From positions 1-64,000 of the forward strand of contig JABHDC010000245.1 in NCBI GenBank assembly GCA_018673255.1: 64,000 nucleotides of DNA. Direction: 5' to 3'. This stretch comes from Gemmatimonadota bacterium (GTDB taxonomy: Bacteria > Latescibacterota > UBA2968 > UBA8231). The notes beneath the pieces were generated by a model. That model did no database searches, had not been told where the DNA came from, and saw only the letters and a program-made list of their open reading frames with translations. Below are positions 25,916-35,125 of this stretch, one piece after another (positions within the stretch are counted from its first letter, which is position 1; each line of letters starts with the position of its first letter). The position numbers were made by a program, and so were the translations under genes.

Positions 25916-25923
25916 CAGGCTCT

Positions 25924-26130
25924 TCACAGAAGTCGGACATCACGGGCCATCGGGCCCGCGCCGGCTTCGTCGATATCGTATTCGACCTGCTGTCCCTGCT
26001 TCAGCTCACCTTCGGAGCCCGTCAGGGCCGTAAAGTGGATGAAGAGGTCGTCACCATCGGCGCGGGTGATGAAACCGTATCCCTTGCCGGAATTGTACCA
26101 CTTGATGACCCCGGTTTCTCTGTCGGCCAC
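25924..26130 (-). CDS. Cold-shock domain protein (CspA family)
   Basis: This 68-aa single OB-fold RNA/DNA chaperone has both nucleic-acid-binding motifs: RNP1-like KGYGFITR and RNP2-like DLFIHF. It starts TGVIKWYNSGKGYG and ends GPMARDVRLL, full length for the family. GTG 26130 is the start that gives a normal CspA N-terminus (VADRETGVIKWY). The frame remains open upstream to 26247, but that part is not cold-shock-like and is probably 5' leader, which is often long and structured in csp mRNAs. It converges on the sigma-factor gene. Confidence 0.92.
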   Translation of the reverse strand: MADRETGVIKWYNSGKGYGFITRADGDDLFIHFTALTGSEGELKQGQQVEYDIDEAGAGPMARDVRLL

Positions 26131-26224
26131 TGCCTTGTGTCTTTCCCTGGTGCCCCTTGGCGGGGTATTGGTCAGAACTACCCACCGGACCCGTGTCCGT
26201 CCTGGGACACAGACCCCGGTTTCT
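26107..26224. repeat. 13-bp direct repeat spanning the cold-shock gene start and its leader
   Basis: GACCCCGGTTTCT occurs at 26107-26119, inside the first codons of the cold-shock gene, and again at 26212-26224 in its upstream leader. The two copies are 105 bp apart. They may be chance or a leader element. Confidence 0.4.
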
Positions 26225-26378
26225 ACACAACCAATAGCTGCACTCACGCACCGGCAAGACCCCGAGGTCGAGCCGCAAGCTTGATTCGCACGTAAGGCAG
26301 CCTAAGTTATGCCGGTTAGGTTCCTGATGCTCCCTCCGATGCCGCCGAACACCCAAGAAGACGAATCGCTCGAGTAAG

Positions 26379-27602
26379 ATGGCCGCACGCGTCCTGATCG
26401 TAGAACATAACCCCAAGATCGGGGGCCTCATCTCCGCCCAGCTGCGCGAGAAGGGCTTCGATGCCGTCAATTGTACGAATGGCGCTGAAGCTGCGGTACA
26501 GCTACGCAAGAGTGAGGTCGACGCGGTCTTGATGGACAATGGGATCAAGATGGGCGGGGTGAAGACGGCGAGGATCCTGCGGCTGCACGAGAAATACAAC
26601 ACCATTCCCATCATCATCGGTTTGCCGCCAGAGAAGCAACAGGCCCGCACCGTGATTCAGGAGGGTCAGGCCAATGGCCTGTCACACTTCCTCCTGAAGC
26701 CATTCACCCTGAATGCGCTGCACAAGAAGCTGACCGAGGTCCTCGCCTCGGAACCGATCGAGAAACCGACGAACCTGCAGATCCGCGAAGAGATCAAGAA
26801 TCTCTCGAATCTGCCCGCCATGCCAGCCGCTCACTCCCGCCTGCTGACCTTGCTCAGCAAGGCGGACGAGGAGGTGGACATGCGGCAGATCTCATCAACG
26901 CTGGAGCAGGATCCGGCCCTGTCGATGAAAGTGATGCGCACCTGCCGCTCGGCCTATTTCGGTTTCCAGGGCAATATGATGTCGCAAGCCGTGGCATTCC
27001 TCGGTGTCGCCGTCGTGCGCAAGATCGTCCAGTCTGCCGTCATTTATCAGGCCTTCGGTGATGCCAAAGAGCACGAGGCGACGGCGGCTTTTCCGATGGA
27101 CGGGCTGTGGCGTCACTCGCTGGCCGTGGGCATGGCCATGGAAATCATTGGCAAGGCGGACAAGAAGAAGACCCACTTCCTGCTCGGTACGCTGCACGAT
27201 ATCGGCAAGGCCGTCTTTCTGGTGAAATTCCCCGACCACTACGGCAAGGTGCTGGACCTGGTGGAATCGGAGAACAAGTCGATCCTGCAGGCGGAATATG
27301 AACTACTCGGCATCACCCACGCCGACTGCGGTGGTGAACTGGCCATCCACTGGGATCTTCCGGGTGAGGTGCGCACAGCCATCACATCCCATCATCAACC
27401 AGGCAAGTCGAATCAGCACCGGCGGTTGGCCGCCATGGTCCACATTGCCGATATCGCCGTGCGCACAATGGAAATCGGCTACGGCGGCGATCCGCTGGTT
27501 CCCGAGATGGACCCCTATGCCTCGCGATTGCAGAAGAGTGTCGACGAAATCGTCGAACACAAGGACGACTTCAAGCAGCAGTGTGATTCGATCCTCGGCT
27601 GA
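26379..27602 (+). CDS. Receiver-HDOD domain protein
   Basis: This 407-aa protein has a CheY-like receiver domain (1-120) joined to an HDOD domain (about 135-340). The receiver has a phosphoacceptor-type Asp in VLMDNG and the conserved Lys in LLKPF, but LIVEHNP replaces the usual paired acidic DD, so phosphorylation may be altered. The HDOD region shows NLPAMPAAHSRLLTLL, LEQDPALSMKVMR and LGTLHDIGKAVF with later HAD and SHH histidines. HDOD proteins act in signalling, often linked to chemotaxis, c-di-GMP or stress; the HD residues here may or may not be catalytic. It starts ATG 26379 after GAGTAAG. No cognate kinase is adjacent. Confidence 0.88.
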   Translation: MAARVLIVEHNPKIGGLISAQLREKGFDAVNCTNGAEAAVQLRKSEVDAVLMDNGIKMGGVKTARILRLHEKYNTIPIIIGLPPEKQQARTVIQEGQANGLSHFLLKPFTLNALHKKLTEVLASEPIEKPTNLQIREEIKNLSNLPAMPAAHSRLLTLLSKADEEVDMRQISSTLEQDPALSMKVMRTCRSAYFGFQGNMMSQAVAFLGVAVVRKIVQSAVIYQAFGDAKEHEATAAFPMDGLWRHSLAVGMAMEIIGKADKKKTHFLLGTLHDIGKAVFLVKFPDHYGKVLDLVESENKSILQAEYELLGITHADCGGELAIHWDLPGEVRTAITSHHQPGKSNQHRRLAAMVHIADIAVRTMEIGYGGDPLVPEMDPYASRLQKSVDEIVEHKDDFKQQCDSILG

Positions 27603-27615
27603 GTTGGGCACGTCG

Positions 27616-28329
27616 ATGGCGCGCCCCCGTTCCTCCTCCAAGTCTGCCGGATCCCCGATGCGTCTTCGTCTGGTCTGCGCCTCTCGCAAGATGGCGCTGT
27701 TGCTGCTCCTGCTGGCAGCCCCCGGTTTCTCCCAATCGCTGCCTGAATCAGGACCTGAACCCGGGTCCGACTCGAGGATCCTGGAGGATGAGGAGGTCCT
27801 GCGCGACGGATTGTATGCGACCTTCGGCCTGGGTGTGGTCGATGTCGAGGCCGGTTCCGGTGTCGATATGCCCTTCGGCTTCACACTCTTCGCCAGTCGT
27901 CTGCGCACGATGCTGACCGTCGGCGTTCTCGATCTGGGGTTGTTGCAGCGCAAAGATGAGACCTCGCGTTTCCTGCGCATCTACGATCCGACCACGGGCG
28001 GGGATTTCTGTGTCGACAGTTCCTCGGGTCAGATTGTCAGCTATGGTCGCTGCTCCGGTGACACGGATATGCTGCGCTCGATGACGATCGATCTCAATTT
28101 CCTGCCCGTCACCGAACTGTATGTGGCGGATCGGCTCGGTGCTGTGCATGTCGGACTGGGTGCCCGCGCCACCAAGCCGCGCACCCTCTATGGCACACTC
28201 GGGATGTTCTTCCCCTCGCAGACTGGTCGAGCCGTTGCCGCGCAGCTGTCCATGGGCCGCGAATACATCTTCTTCGGCATGAAGTGGGGGATCGACGTGC
28301 GGCGAGTCTCTGGCTGGCTGGGTTCCTGA
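27616..28329 (+). CDS. Exported protein of unknown function, probable outer-membrane beta-barrel or envelope protein
   Basis: This protein of about 237 aa has a basic N-terminus followed by a hydrophobic signal (MALLLLLLAAPGFSQS). Its mature part is rich in amphipathic, alternating strands (GLYATFGLGVVDVE, GAVHVGLGARATK, YIFFGMKWGIDVRRV), suggesting a small beta-barrel or envelope-localised protein. One likely cysteine pair flanks SSSGQIVSYGR. ATG 27616 is used; ATG 27658 and 27691 are alternative starts that give a shorter signal peptide. It lies 13 bp after the HDOD gene and may share its transcript. I do not recognise the family. Confidence 0.6.
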   Translation: MARPRSSSKSAGSPMRLRLVCASRKMALLLLLLAAPGFSQSLPESGPEPGSDSRILEDEEVLRDGLYATFGLGVVDVEAGSGVDMPFGFTLFASRLRTMLTVGVLDLGLLQRKDETSRFLRIYDPTTGGDFCVDSSSGQIVSYGRCSGDTDMLRSMTIDLNFLPVTELYVADRLGAVHVGLGARATKPRTLYGTLGMFFPSQTGRAVAAQLSMGREYIFFGMKWGIDVRRVSGWLGS

Positions 28330-28335
28330 ATACGG

Positions 28336-28791
28336 CTACAACCGTCCCTCGATGACGTAGGTGAGCAACTCCACCACCTGCTCGGGACGTTCGGCCACGG
28401 CCAGGGCGGCCGCGTCGACCTCCTTCAGGGCATGGGTCAGATCCTGATCGTGCAGGATGATGAGGGGTTTGCCCAGGGCGGCAGAAAAACCGGCATCGAA
28501 GGCAGCATTCCACTGCCGATACTTGTCACCAAAACGCACGACCACGACATCGGCGTGCCGGATGAGGGTGCGTGTGCGGATGGCATTGACCTGCGCGCCC
28601 TTGTGGTCCTTCCAGAAGCCATCGCTCTCCTGGCCGAGGATGCGCACACCGGCTTCGTCGCTGGCACTGTGATCGGTGACGGGGGCACTGACATCGACGG
28701 GCAAGCTGGCGGCCGTGATGCCGGCGGTGATTCGTTCGCGCCAATCGCTGTGGATTTCTCCGGACAGATAGACATTCCAGCGTCGTTCCAT
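28336..28791 (-). CDS. ytoQ: YtoQ family protein
   Basis: This 151-aa protein opens with the family hallmark WNVYLSGEIHSDWRERI. VVRFGDKYRQWNAAFDAGFSAALGKPLI near residue 95 and HDQDLTHALKEVDAAA near 120 follow; these resemble nucleoside 2-deoxyribosyltransferase-like folds, which would suggest nucleoside or nucleotide chemistry. The biochemical function of YtoQ is not established as far as I know. ATG 28791 is preceded by GGAAGGAG; the longer frame upstream is a leader. It converges on the exported protein gene with 6 bp between stops. Confidence 0.85.
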   Translation of the reverse strand: MERRWNVYLSGEIHSDWRERITAGITAASLPVDVSAPVTDHSASDEAGVRILGQESDGFWKDHKGAQVNAIRTRTLIRHADVVVVRFGDKYRQWNAAFDAGFSAALGKPLIILHDQDLTHALKEVDAAALAVAERPEQVVELLTYVIEGRL

Positions 28792-28852
28792 GATGTCTCC
28801 TTCCTGATTTGAGTTGATCCAGCCTAGGCCCCGTTGCAGATCCTGTCCAAGC

Positions 28853-28881
28853 TTGTGAGTCCCGGGGGCGACGGCTATCTT
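28853..28881 (+). promoter_or_regulatory. Candidate promoter for the small coiled-coil gene
   Basis: TTGTGA, 17 nt, TATCTT, 54 bp before the ATG at 28936 in the gap divergent from ytoQ. Confidence 0.4.
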
Positions 28882-28935
28882 CGCCGCTGATACAACTGTC
28901 ACCCGCTGTTGTCACCAACATTGAGGAATGAGCCG

Positions 28936-29226
28936 ATGAAGTCCGCTCTCGAACTGGCCCTGGAAAAAACTGAAGATCTCGTCGAGAAGCAGGGCAAGCT
29001 GACGGCTGAACAGATCAGCGGCATCGACGAAGTGAAACGATCCTACGAGGCCAAGTGGGCCGAACAGGAGATCGTACTCAAGCAGCGGATCGCCAAGGTA
29101 CAGGCTGACGCGGATCCTCAGACCTTTGCCGAACACCAGCGTCAGTTCCAGAGCGAGATGAACTCGGTACGGGACAAGATCTACGCTGAACGGGACGAGA
29201 AGATCGCGGCGATCCGAGCCGGCTGA
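28936..29226 (+). CDS. Small soluble coiled-coil protein, unknown
   Basis: This 96-aa protein is almost wholly helical and charged: LELALEKTEDLVEKQGKL, VKRSYEAKWAEQEIVLKQ and QRQFQSEMNSVRDKIYAERDE. It has no signal, no membrane span and no Cys. ATG 28936 follows GAGGAATGAG; an upstream in-frame GTG (28909) adds nine residues. It is monocistronic, with a candidate promoter upstream and a strong terminator 26 bp downstream, which supports it being a real gene. No family was recognised. Confidence 0.7.
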   Translation: MKSALELALEKTEDLVEKQGKLTAEQISGIDEVKRSYEAKWAEQEIVLKQRIAKVQADADPQTFAEHQRQFQSEMNSVRDKIYAERDEKIAAIRAG

Positions 29227-29251
29227 TTCCCGCGGTCTCAGCAGGTCGCCT

Positions 29252-29293
29252 GACAAGAGGGGTGTCACCGATCGGTGGCGTCCCTCTTTTGTC
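29252..29293. terminator. Strong terminator hairpin (bidirectional shape)
   Basis: GACAAGAGGG...GTGTCACC pairs with GGTGGCGTC...CCTCTTTTGTC around a GATC loop. The plus-strand product carries CTCTTTT on its 3' arm. It ends 11 bp before the convergent C25 peptidase stop, so it probably serves both genes. Confidence 0.85.
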
Positions 29294-29304
29294 GCCTGTG
29301 GCGC

Positions 29305-32300
29305 TCAAGGCAGGACGACGAAGGCACCGCGATGGAGACGCACGACCTCTGGATCTTCCAGACCCGTGGCTGTGAGCACGTATAGATAGGTGCCCGCCGC
29401 CACCCGGCGACCACCGGCATCACGCCCGTCCCATGGCAATTGACCAAATCCCGGCCCTGCCTCGGCCGGTCTCAGGCTGCGAATCTGCCGGCCACTGACA
29501 GCAAAGATGTCGACCCGGATGTGCGCGGCGTGAGAGAGCATCCACGTGAAGGCCCCCTCCGAGCGCATCGGATGGGGGGCGAGAAGCACCTGGCTCAGGT
29601 GCAGCCGGTCGTCGACACGGATCTCGAGTTCCCCGACGCCCAGTTCGATACCATCGCGAATCAGGGCGGCGCGCAGGGCGTGTGTGCCGACCGCCACCCG
29701 GTGATGGAGCGCCAGTGCACCATCCGCATCTGTCCAGCTGGAATCCACCGTCACCACGTCCCCGTCGATCCGTAGTTCGAGGCGACCCGAGGCCAGAGGT
29801 GGCGCCAATACCCGGATCGACGCATCGGTACTGAGCACGTCGCCATTCATCAATCGATGACCGGATGCATGTGAAGCGAAGGTGATCGTCGTCAGACCCG
29901 GCACTGTCAGGACCAGCTCGAGGGCGTCGTTGCCTCCGGCACCATCCGCCGTGGACGGAGTCAGCCGCAGCAACAGTCCTTCGCCGGATTCAGGAAAGGG
30001 AATCGGGTCGAAGGCCACGCGCACAGACTGACCACGCGCCAGCGCCGGGACCGGTGCCTGTGCCAGTACCTGGACGCCACGTTCCAGCCTCAGGTCGGCG
30101 GCCCCTGCACCGGTGATACCGAGGTTGCGCACCCACGTCTGTACCAGCAGCTGGCCCTCCACGACATCGGCTGAGGCGGCGCGCAGGGCCAGGTCTGCTG
30201 CCGGTTCGAAGGACACGGACCAGTCGGTGAGCGTCTGTGTCGTATCTGGACCGATCTGGGACTGCAGACGCAAGTGGCGATAGCGGGATGCATCCACATC
30301 ATCCAACTCGATCTGCAGTGGCGCCGTGCCCGAGGCCAGCGCGTCCCACGAGCCATCGGCACGCCGTCCTTCCACCTGCACGCGGGCACCGTCGCCGGTG
30401 ACCTGCACCGGGCCCCAGGTGGCGGCCGGACCGATGGGATCGCTGGTCAATTCACCGGCCGGTGTGACGCCATCACGCGGATATCCGAACAGCCCGGAGC
30501 CCTGCAGATCGCCGAGCCAGACCAGGCCGTTGACCGGATCGTATTGCCCGGTGATGCTGCGTGTGGCATCCTGATCCGATCGCCATTCGTCCCGAAAAGC
30601 ACCCGTTTCTGCGTCTACCATGCGGATGCGGCGCTCACCTCCAAACTCCATCAGATAGAGCCGTTCTCCATCGGCGATGATCCCATCCGTCCATCGGAAG
30701 GTGAAGCCATCTTCCGTGGGAGGAATGATGAACTCTCGCAGCAGCTGCCAGTCGCCGCCGCCATCGATATCGAAGACCCGGACGCCCCAGCCGACACGCG
30801 TGCCCCGCTCGGAGCTCATGGACACGTTGTAGATCCGCTCACCATCAGAGGTGAACATCGCGTGAAGGACTTGCCTCGGCCGGCGTGCTTCATCGGTGAC
30901 GACGCGACCGGTCAACCAATCCAACAGCCCGTCCGGTACGGCGACGGTGTCCAGGTGGCCGCTGACGGGGTCGATGCGCTCGATGGCATAACTCATCCCC
31001 GCGTCGGAATAGATGTAGCCATCGTGCCAGGTGGCGGCGATACCGGCCGTCGTGGCGCCGATCGTCTCACCTGTCGTTGAATCCGTCGTCGCTTCCGGAA
31101 AACTGCCGTAGAACCCGCCCTGGATGCTGCCATTGAGGCCGGTACCGATGCGCGTGAACACGTCGTTGCCTGCATAGATAGTGGAGGCGTCGTTGAACCA
31201 GCGTTTCGCATACAGATACGTACCATCTGTGGCCAGGACGCCGGCGCCCGGCAGACTCAGCACGGTGAACTTGATGTCGCGTGTCAATGACGTGGGGCGG
31301 AATGGTGGAGACAGGGCCGCAGCAGTGACCTGACTATCGCGCAGCTTCAGACCGCTGCCATCCAGTTGCAGCAAGCGCGAGGTCGGTTGGACCCACTGGA
31401 TCGAGGGGGTCACCGAATCTGTGACGTCGCCTTCGGTCCAACGCAGTGCACGCGAGACAGACCAGGGACCCAGCTGGGCGCCATCGATCAGACGCGTGCG
31501 CCAGTAGAGGAGATCGCCGGGCGTGGCACCGGGTGGCGCGGTCGCCTGCGTCTGCGCCTGGCCCACCGGTGAGGTAACCGCTGTCTGCAGCGTGGTGACC
31601 CCATCCTCGAAGTCAGGTGATGAGGAGAGTGCGAACTCCACCACATCGGGGTGAGTCTCGCTCAGGCCCACCTCGTCCAGCGGTGTCAACGCCTGCAGTT
31701 GCAGATCGGCACTGGCGGCCTCTTCGGTTGGCCACAGAGGTGTCGCTTCTCGCGGCACGAGGACGTCGAAGTTCAGCTCGTAGAGGTTGTTCGCCTCATC
31801 CAGTTCACTGGTGTGATCGTCGGCGTCGACGAAGAGGCGCATGCGGTAGTCACCACCGGCTGCCGGTTGCCACGACAGTTGCAGAGAGTCGCGGCCGACA
31901 AAGGCCGGGCGTCGTTCATCGAACAAGGTATCTACACTCGCCAAGCTGGTGGCCACCAGCTGAACGCGCAGACTGTCCACGCCGCGCCGCGCGTCGTTGC
32001 TGAGGATGACGACGACGGGCTGGGCCCTTGAACTGAGCACGGGGTCGGCCTCGATGCGAAGGCCATGGGCGACGTAATCCGGCGCGGTCTGTAGAGCCAG
32101 GCGCTGCATGGGATCTCCCGTCAGCTGCATCGTCAGGGGTACGTCCACAAAACTCGTATGGACTGACAGCACTCTGGCCTTGGCCCAGGACAGGGCGGCG
32201 CCGAAGGGCAAGGGATCATCACCGATCAGGGCATCGTAGAAGAAGTCACTGAGCAATTCGTTCTGCGCCGTCAGGCTCACAGCGGTGGCCGAAACGTAGG

Positions 32301-34887
32301 CGATGGCCCCGCCATGGGGGTGCTCGACGAATTGTTCGCTCAATCCCTCAGCCGTCGGTTCGGTGAATCGACCATTGAGACAGGAGAGGGCGGTGATCAG
32401 CGGCAGCCGCGGCCCATTGCTGATCTGACTCATGTAGTCCCAGTCAGGGAATTCGGCCGACAGGAAGAAGTGCATGGAGCCCACGCCACCGTGACCGGCA
32501 AAATTCAGGACCAGCGCACCCTCATTGAGAGCATCGAGGAAGGCCTTGCCGGTGACATTTGGCAGGTCCTCTTCGTCGGGTGCATAGAAACGCTGAGGAC
32601 GTAACCCCACCGGTTCCAGATGACGCGAGGCGATGCTGTCGTTGGGGGCGACGAAGGTACCTGTCGGGTGCCAGTTGGCGGCCAGGATGGCCTTGCCGCG
32701 CCAATTGCCCGCAGCGGGCCGGGTGTCGTAGTCGATGATCTTGTCGACGACGAATTCGGCTTCTTCCTCCGAGTCGACGGGAAGACGGCCGATGATGAGG
32801 TCGGGCAGTTGATCATCCCCATCTACGAGACTGAGCAGGTGATCGGATGGTGAATACCCACGATCACGTGCGTGGTAGTAGAGGGTGGGGACCAGCTGGT
32901 ATTCCCGGTGGCTGGCACGGATTCCGCGGTAGTCCCAGGTGGTATCACCGAAGAGGAGGACGAAGGTGGGCCGGGGCGTCCAACGCTGGTAGACGTCGCT
33001 CAGGAACTCGGCCAGAGGTTCACGCGCAAAATTGCCATCGTTGTACTCGTCGAAGATGTCCTGCATCGAGACGACCTGCACGCTCAGACCATCTCGTGTA
33101 CGGCGATGGTCGGCGAGTCGATTCGCGGCATCCAGAAAGTTGGCGGAACTCACGATGAGGGCCTGTGCCCCGACGTCCGTGCCGCGAAGATCGGAAGGGG
33201 TATCCAGTTCCAATGCCGGCTGATGGATCGAGAGACTGTCGGCGATCACATACCTTGACGCTTGAGCTGGGGCCGCCTCGAAGGTGGCGCTGTAGAGCGA
33301 ATCCTCCAGCGTGATCTGCAGGTCGGTGAGTCGATGGGTCTGGGTCACGTCAAACAACACAATGTCAGGGTGTCTGAAACCCTCGACCGTAATGCGGTGG
33401 CCATCCGGCGCTGGCTCGGTGGGGAAGAGTAACTCTCCCGGGTAGGCGTGGAACTGGCGACGATAGGTCAACTCATACCAGTTGAACCAGATCCAGTCGT
33501 GGGATGCCAGATCGGCCTGGGCCTGGAAGAGCAATTCGTTGCGGCCCTTGAGCAGACTCGATGGAATGGTCTCGTCGAAGAGATAAGAGGTCTGGCCACT
33601 CCAGACGGCTTCGGCGAGTTGTTGCTGATTGAGGGTGAGAAAGGCGTGGTGATCGCCGACGACGGCAGGTGTTTCGCCCATGACGGAGACTCGCAGGCGT
33701 GCGTCGTACTCATCTACTTCTTCGGGTAATCCGGAGATTGTGGCGATGATGGTCTGCGTGGCCCGTGTGTCCGGACTGGATGACTTCAGCGGGCGATCGT
33801 TCTGCCAGAACCATCGATCGCTCAGATCACCGGGTGCCTCTTCGAGAATGGCGAAGGCCCGGTCGCGTTCTTCATGTTTGCGGTGCTCGTATACCTCAAG
33901 GGCAGGATAGTCGTTGGTCGGTGCGCCCGAGACCACACGGTAAGAATGGCTTATCTGCTCACCCTCCCAGGTGAGCCAGTAGGTTTCCCGGGGCCCATAC
34001 TCGCTCTCGTGATCGCGCTCGCCGGTCGAGTCTGAGTCTGGACCTGAGCTTGGGGCGCGGCGATATCGGCCGACGAAGAGGATCTCATCCTCCTCGTCCA
34101 GACGGCCATCTTCACCACCCGACACATACACAGGTTGATCGATACCTCGGCGCACCAGGCGCAGCCGGGTCGGGTCGATTCGACCTGGATCGATTGGCAG
34201 GTCTCGGAGGTGAGCCGCCGTGATTCGATGAATTCCATCCGCCTCGACGAAGATCTTCACCCACGGCAGGGCGGGGTCGTACCAGTCGGTGGCGCCATCC
34301 TGTGCCGGTCTGGCCGCCGCCATCGGTTGTCGCCAACCATCGTGATCGGGTGGATTGATGAAGGCGCGATGCAGAGGAGAGGGCGGTCCGGTGTCACCCA
34401 CGGGACGGCGCGCACTGCCACCGGCGAAACGCACACTGACCCGCAGGTGCTCGTGCACCGTCAGACGGCGAGTCTGTGGATCGTAGGCATAGGGGAAGAT
34501 CTGCAGGGTGTGGGCATCGATGCCTCGCATCACACCCAGGCGCGAACTCTGCGCCAGGACACCCGGATGTTCGGCTGCCGCCTCGTCGGCCAGCGGGAGA
34601 TCAACATCGCCGATCATCTGCGTCGACAGGGCGCGCACCTCGATATCGGCCCGTGCGCCCGGAGGGCTGGCAAACAGTTCGGCCACCATGGGTAGGGCGA
34701 CACCACCTGAGCCCCGGATCTGGGCAACACCCGGCCCGGTGGCTGGAGGGTGGACGGGCGTATGCACGTCGATCACCAGGCCCGCCTCGGTGACCTCGAC
34801 GATCTGCAGTTGGCTGGCGGCCTGGACGGATCCTGCCCATGCAGCCAGCAGGAGCAGCAGGATCAGGGACTTACGGGTGTTGGGCAA
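29305..34887 (-). CDS. Giant C25-family (gingipain-like) secreted cysteine peptidase
   Basis: This 1860-aa protein has a signal peptide (LILLLLLAAWAGSVQA), an N-terminal propeptide and beta-rich region (to about 560), and a C25 catalytic domain (about 575-960). His799 in LNFAGHGG and Cys836 in TALSCLNG form the conserved His-Cys dyad, preceded by FVLLFGDTTWDYRGI and PDLIIGRLPV as in gingipains and PorU. CARDB/Ig-like modules follow, then a repeat region resembling a beta-propeller (about 1200-1500), further Ig-like domains, and a C-terminal FlgD-type domain (VDIFAVSGRQIRSL, DGRDAGGRRVAAGTYLY). TTG 34887 is the only start before the signal peptide. In type IX systems PorU-like members act as sortases; no other T9SS gene is seen here. 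Confidence 0.85.
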   Translation of the reverse strand: MPNTRKSLILLLLLAAWAGSVQAASQLQIVEVTEAGLVIDVHTPVHPPATGPGVAQIRGSGGVALPMVAELFASPPGARADIEVRALSTQMIGDVDLPLADEAAAEHPGVLAQSSRLGVMRGIDAHTLQIFPYAYDPQTRRLTVHEHLRVSVRFAGGSARRPVGDTGPPSPLHRAFINPPDHDGWRQPMAAARPAQDGATDWYDPALPWVKIFVEADGIHRITAAHLRDLPIDPGRIDPTRLRLVRRGIDQPVYVSGGEDGRLDEEDEILFVGRYRRAPSSGPDSDSTGERDHESEYGPRETYWLTWEGEQISHSYRVVSGAPTNDYPALEVYEHRKHEERDRAFAILEEAPGDLSDRWFWQNDRPLKSSSPDTRATQTIIATISGLPEEVDEYDARLRVSVMGETPAVVGDHHAFLTLNQQQLAEAVWSGQTSYLFDETIPSSLLKGRNELLFQAQADLASHDWIWFNWYELTYRRQFHAYPGELLFPTEPAPDGHRITVEGFRHPDIVLFDVTQTHRLTDLQITLEDSLYSATFEAAPAQASRYVIADSLSIHQPALELDTPSDLRGTDVGAQALIVSSANFLDAANRLADHRRTRDGLSVQVVSMQDIFDEYNDGNFAREPLAEFLSDVYQRWTPRPTFVLLFGDTTWDYRGIRASHREYQLVPTLYYHARDRGYSPSDHLLSLVDGDDQLPDLIIGRLPVDSEEEAEFVVDKIIDYDTRPAAGNWRGKAILAANWHPTGTFVAPNDSIASRHLEPVGLRPQRFYAPDEEDLPNVTGKAFLDALNEGALVLNFAGHGGVGSMHFFLSAEFPDWDYMSQISNGPRLPLITALSCLNGRFTEPTAEGLSEQFVEHPHGGAIAYVSATAVSLTAQNELLSDFFYDALIGDDPLPFGAALSWAKARVLSVHTSFVDVPLTMQLTGDPMQRLALQTAPDYVAHGLRIEADPVLSSRAQPVVVILSNDARRGVDSLRVQLVATSLASVDTLFDERRPAFVGRDSLQLSWQPAAGGDYRMRLFVDADDHTSELDEANNLYELNFDVLVPREATPLWPTEEAASADLQLQALTPLDEVGLSETHPDVVEFALSSSPDFEDGVTTLQTAVTSPVGQAQTQATAPPGATPGDLLYWRTRLIDGAQLGPWSVSRALRWTEGDVTDSVTPSIQWVQPTSRLLQLDGSGLKLRDSQVTAAALSPPFRPTSLTRDIKFTVLSLPGAGVLATDGTYLYAKRWFNDASTIYAGNDVFTRIGTGLNGSIQGGFYGSFPEATTDSTTGETIGATTAGIAATWHDGYIYSDAGMSYAIERIDPVSGHLDTVAVPDGLLDWLTGRVVTDEARRPRQVLHAMFTSDGERIYNVSMSSERGTRVGWGVRVFDIDGGGDWQLLREFIIPPTEDGFTFRWTDGIIADGERLYLMEFGGERRIRMVDAETGAFRDEWRSDQDATRSITGQYDPVNGLVWLGDLQGSGLFGYPRDGVTPAGELTSDPIGPAATWGPVQVTGDGARVQVEGRRADGSWDALASGTAPLQIELDDVDASRYRHLRLQSQIGPDTTQTLTDWSVSFEPAADLALRAASADVVEGQLLVQTWVRNLGITGAGAADLRLERGVQVLAQAPVPALARGQSVRVAFDPIPFPESGEGLLLRLTPSTADGAGGNDALELVLTVPGLTTITFASHASGHRLMNGDVLSTDASIRVLAPPLASGRLELRIDGDVVTVDSSWTDADGALALHHRVAVGTHALRAALIRDGIELGVGELEIRVDDRLHLSQVLLAPHPMRSEGAFTWMLSHAAHIRVDIFAVSGRQIRSLRPAEAGPGFGQLPWDGRDAGGRRVAAGTYLYVLTATGLEDPEVVRLHRGAFVVLP

Positions 34888-35125
34888 TGGCGTGTAGTTT
34901 GGTGCCGGAGGGAAAGGGGATATACCTTGGCGCCGGGCTAAGGAAAGTACGGAGGGTGCCCGATCGGGGTCCAGCTTCTCTCTGACGCCTCAGACGGGCC
35001 GGTGGTTTCATACCGGTTGCCGTCATACCAACAACTCAACTGCCCAGGACGGGGGTGTCATTGCCCCAACGAGCCCGGATTCTGCTACGGGATCCTGTCG
35101 CCATGCCGGCTGCACTGGAGGGAGA

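Noticed and set aside
30274..34900. Plus-strand open frames opposite the C25 peptidase
   Set aside because: No motif and inconsistent with the strong C25 coding signature on the minus strand.
34888..35125. Promoters in the divergent gap between the C25 peptidase and the FGE-like gene
   Set aside because: A TATATC box on the minus strand has only a weak -35 partner; not convincing enough to list.
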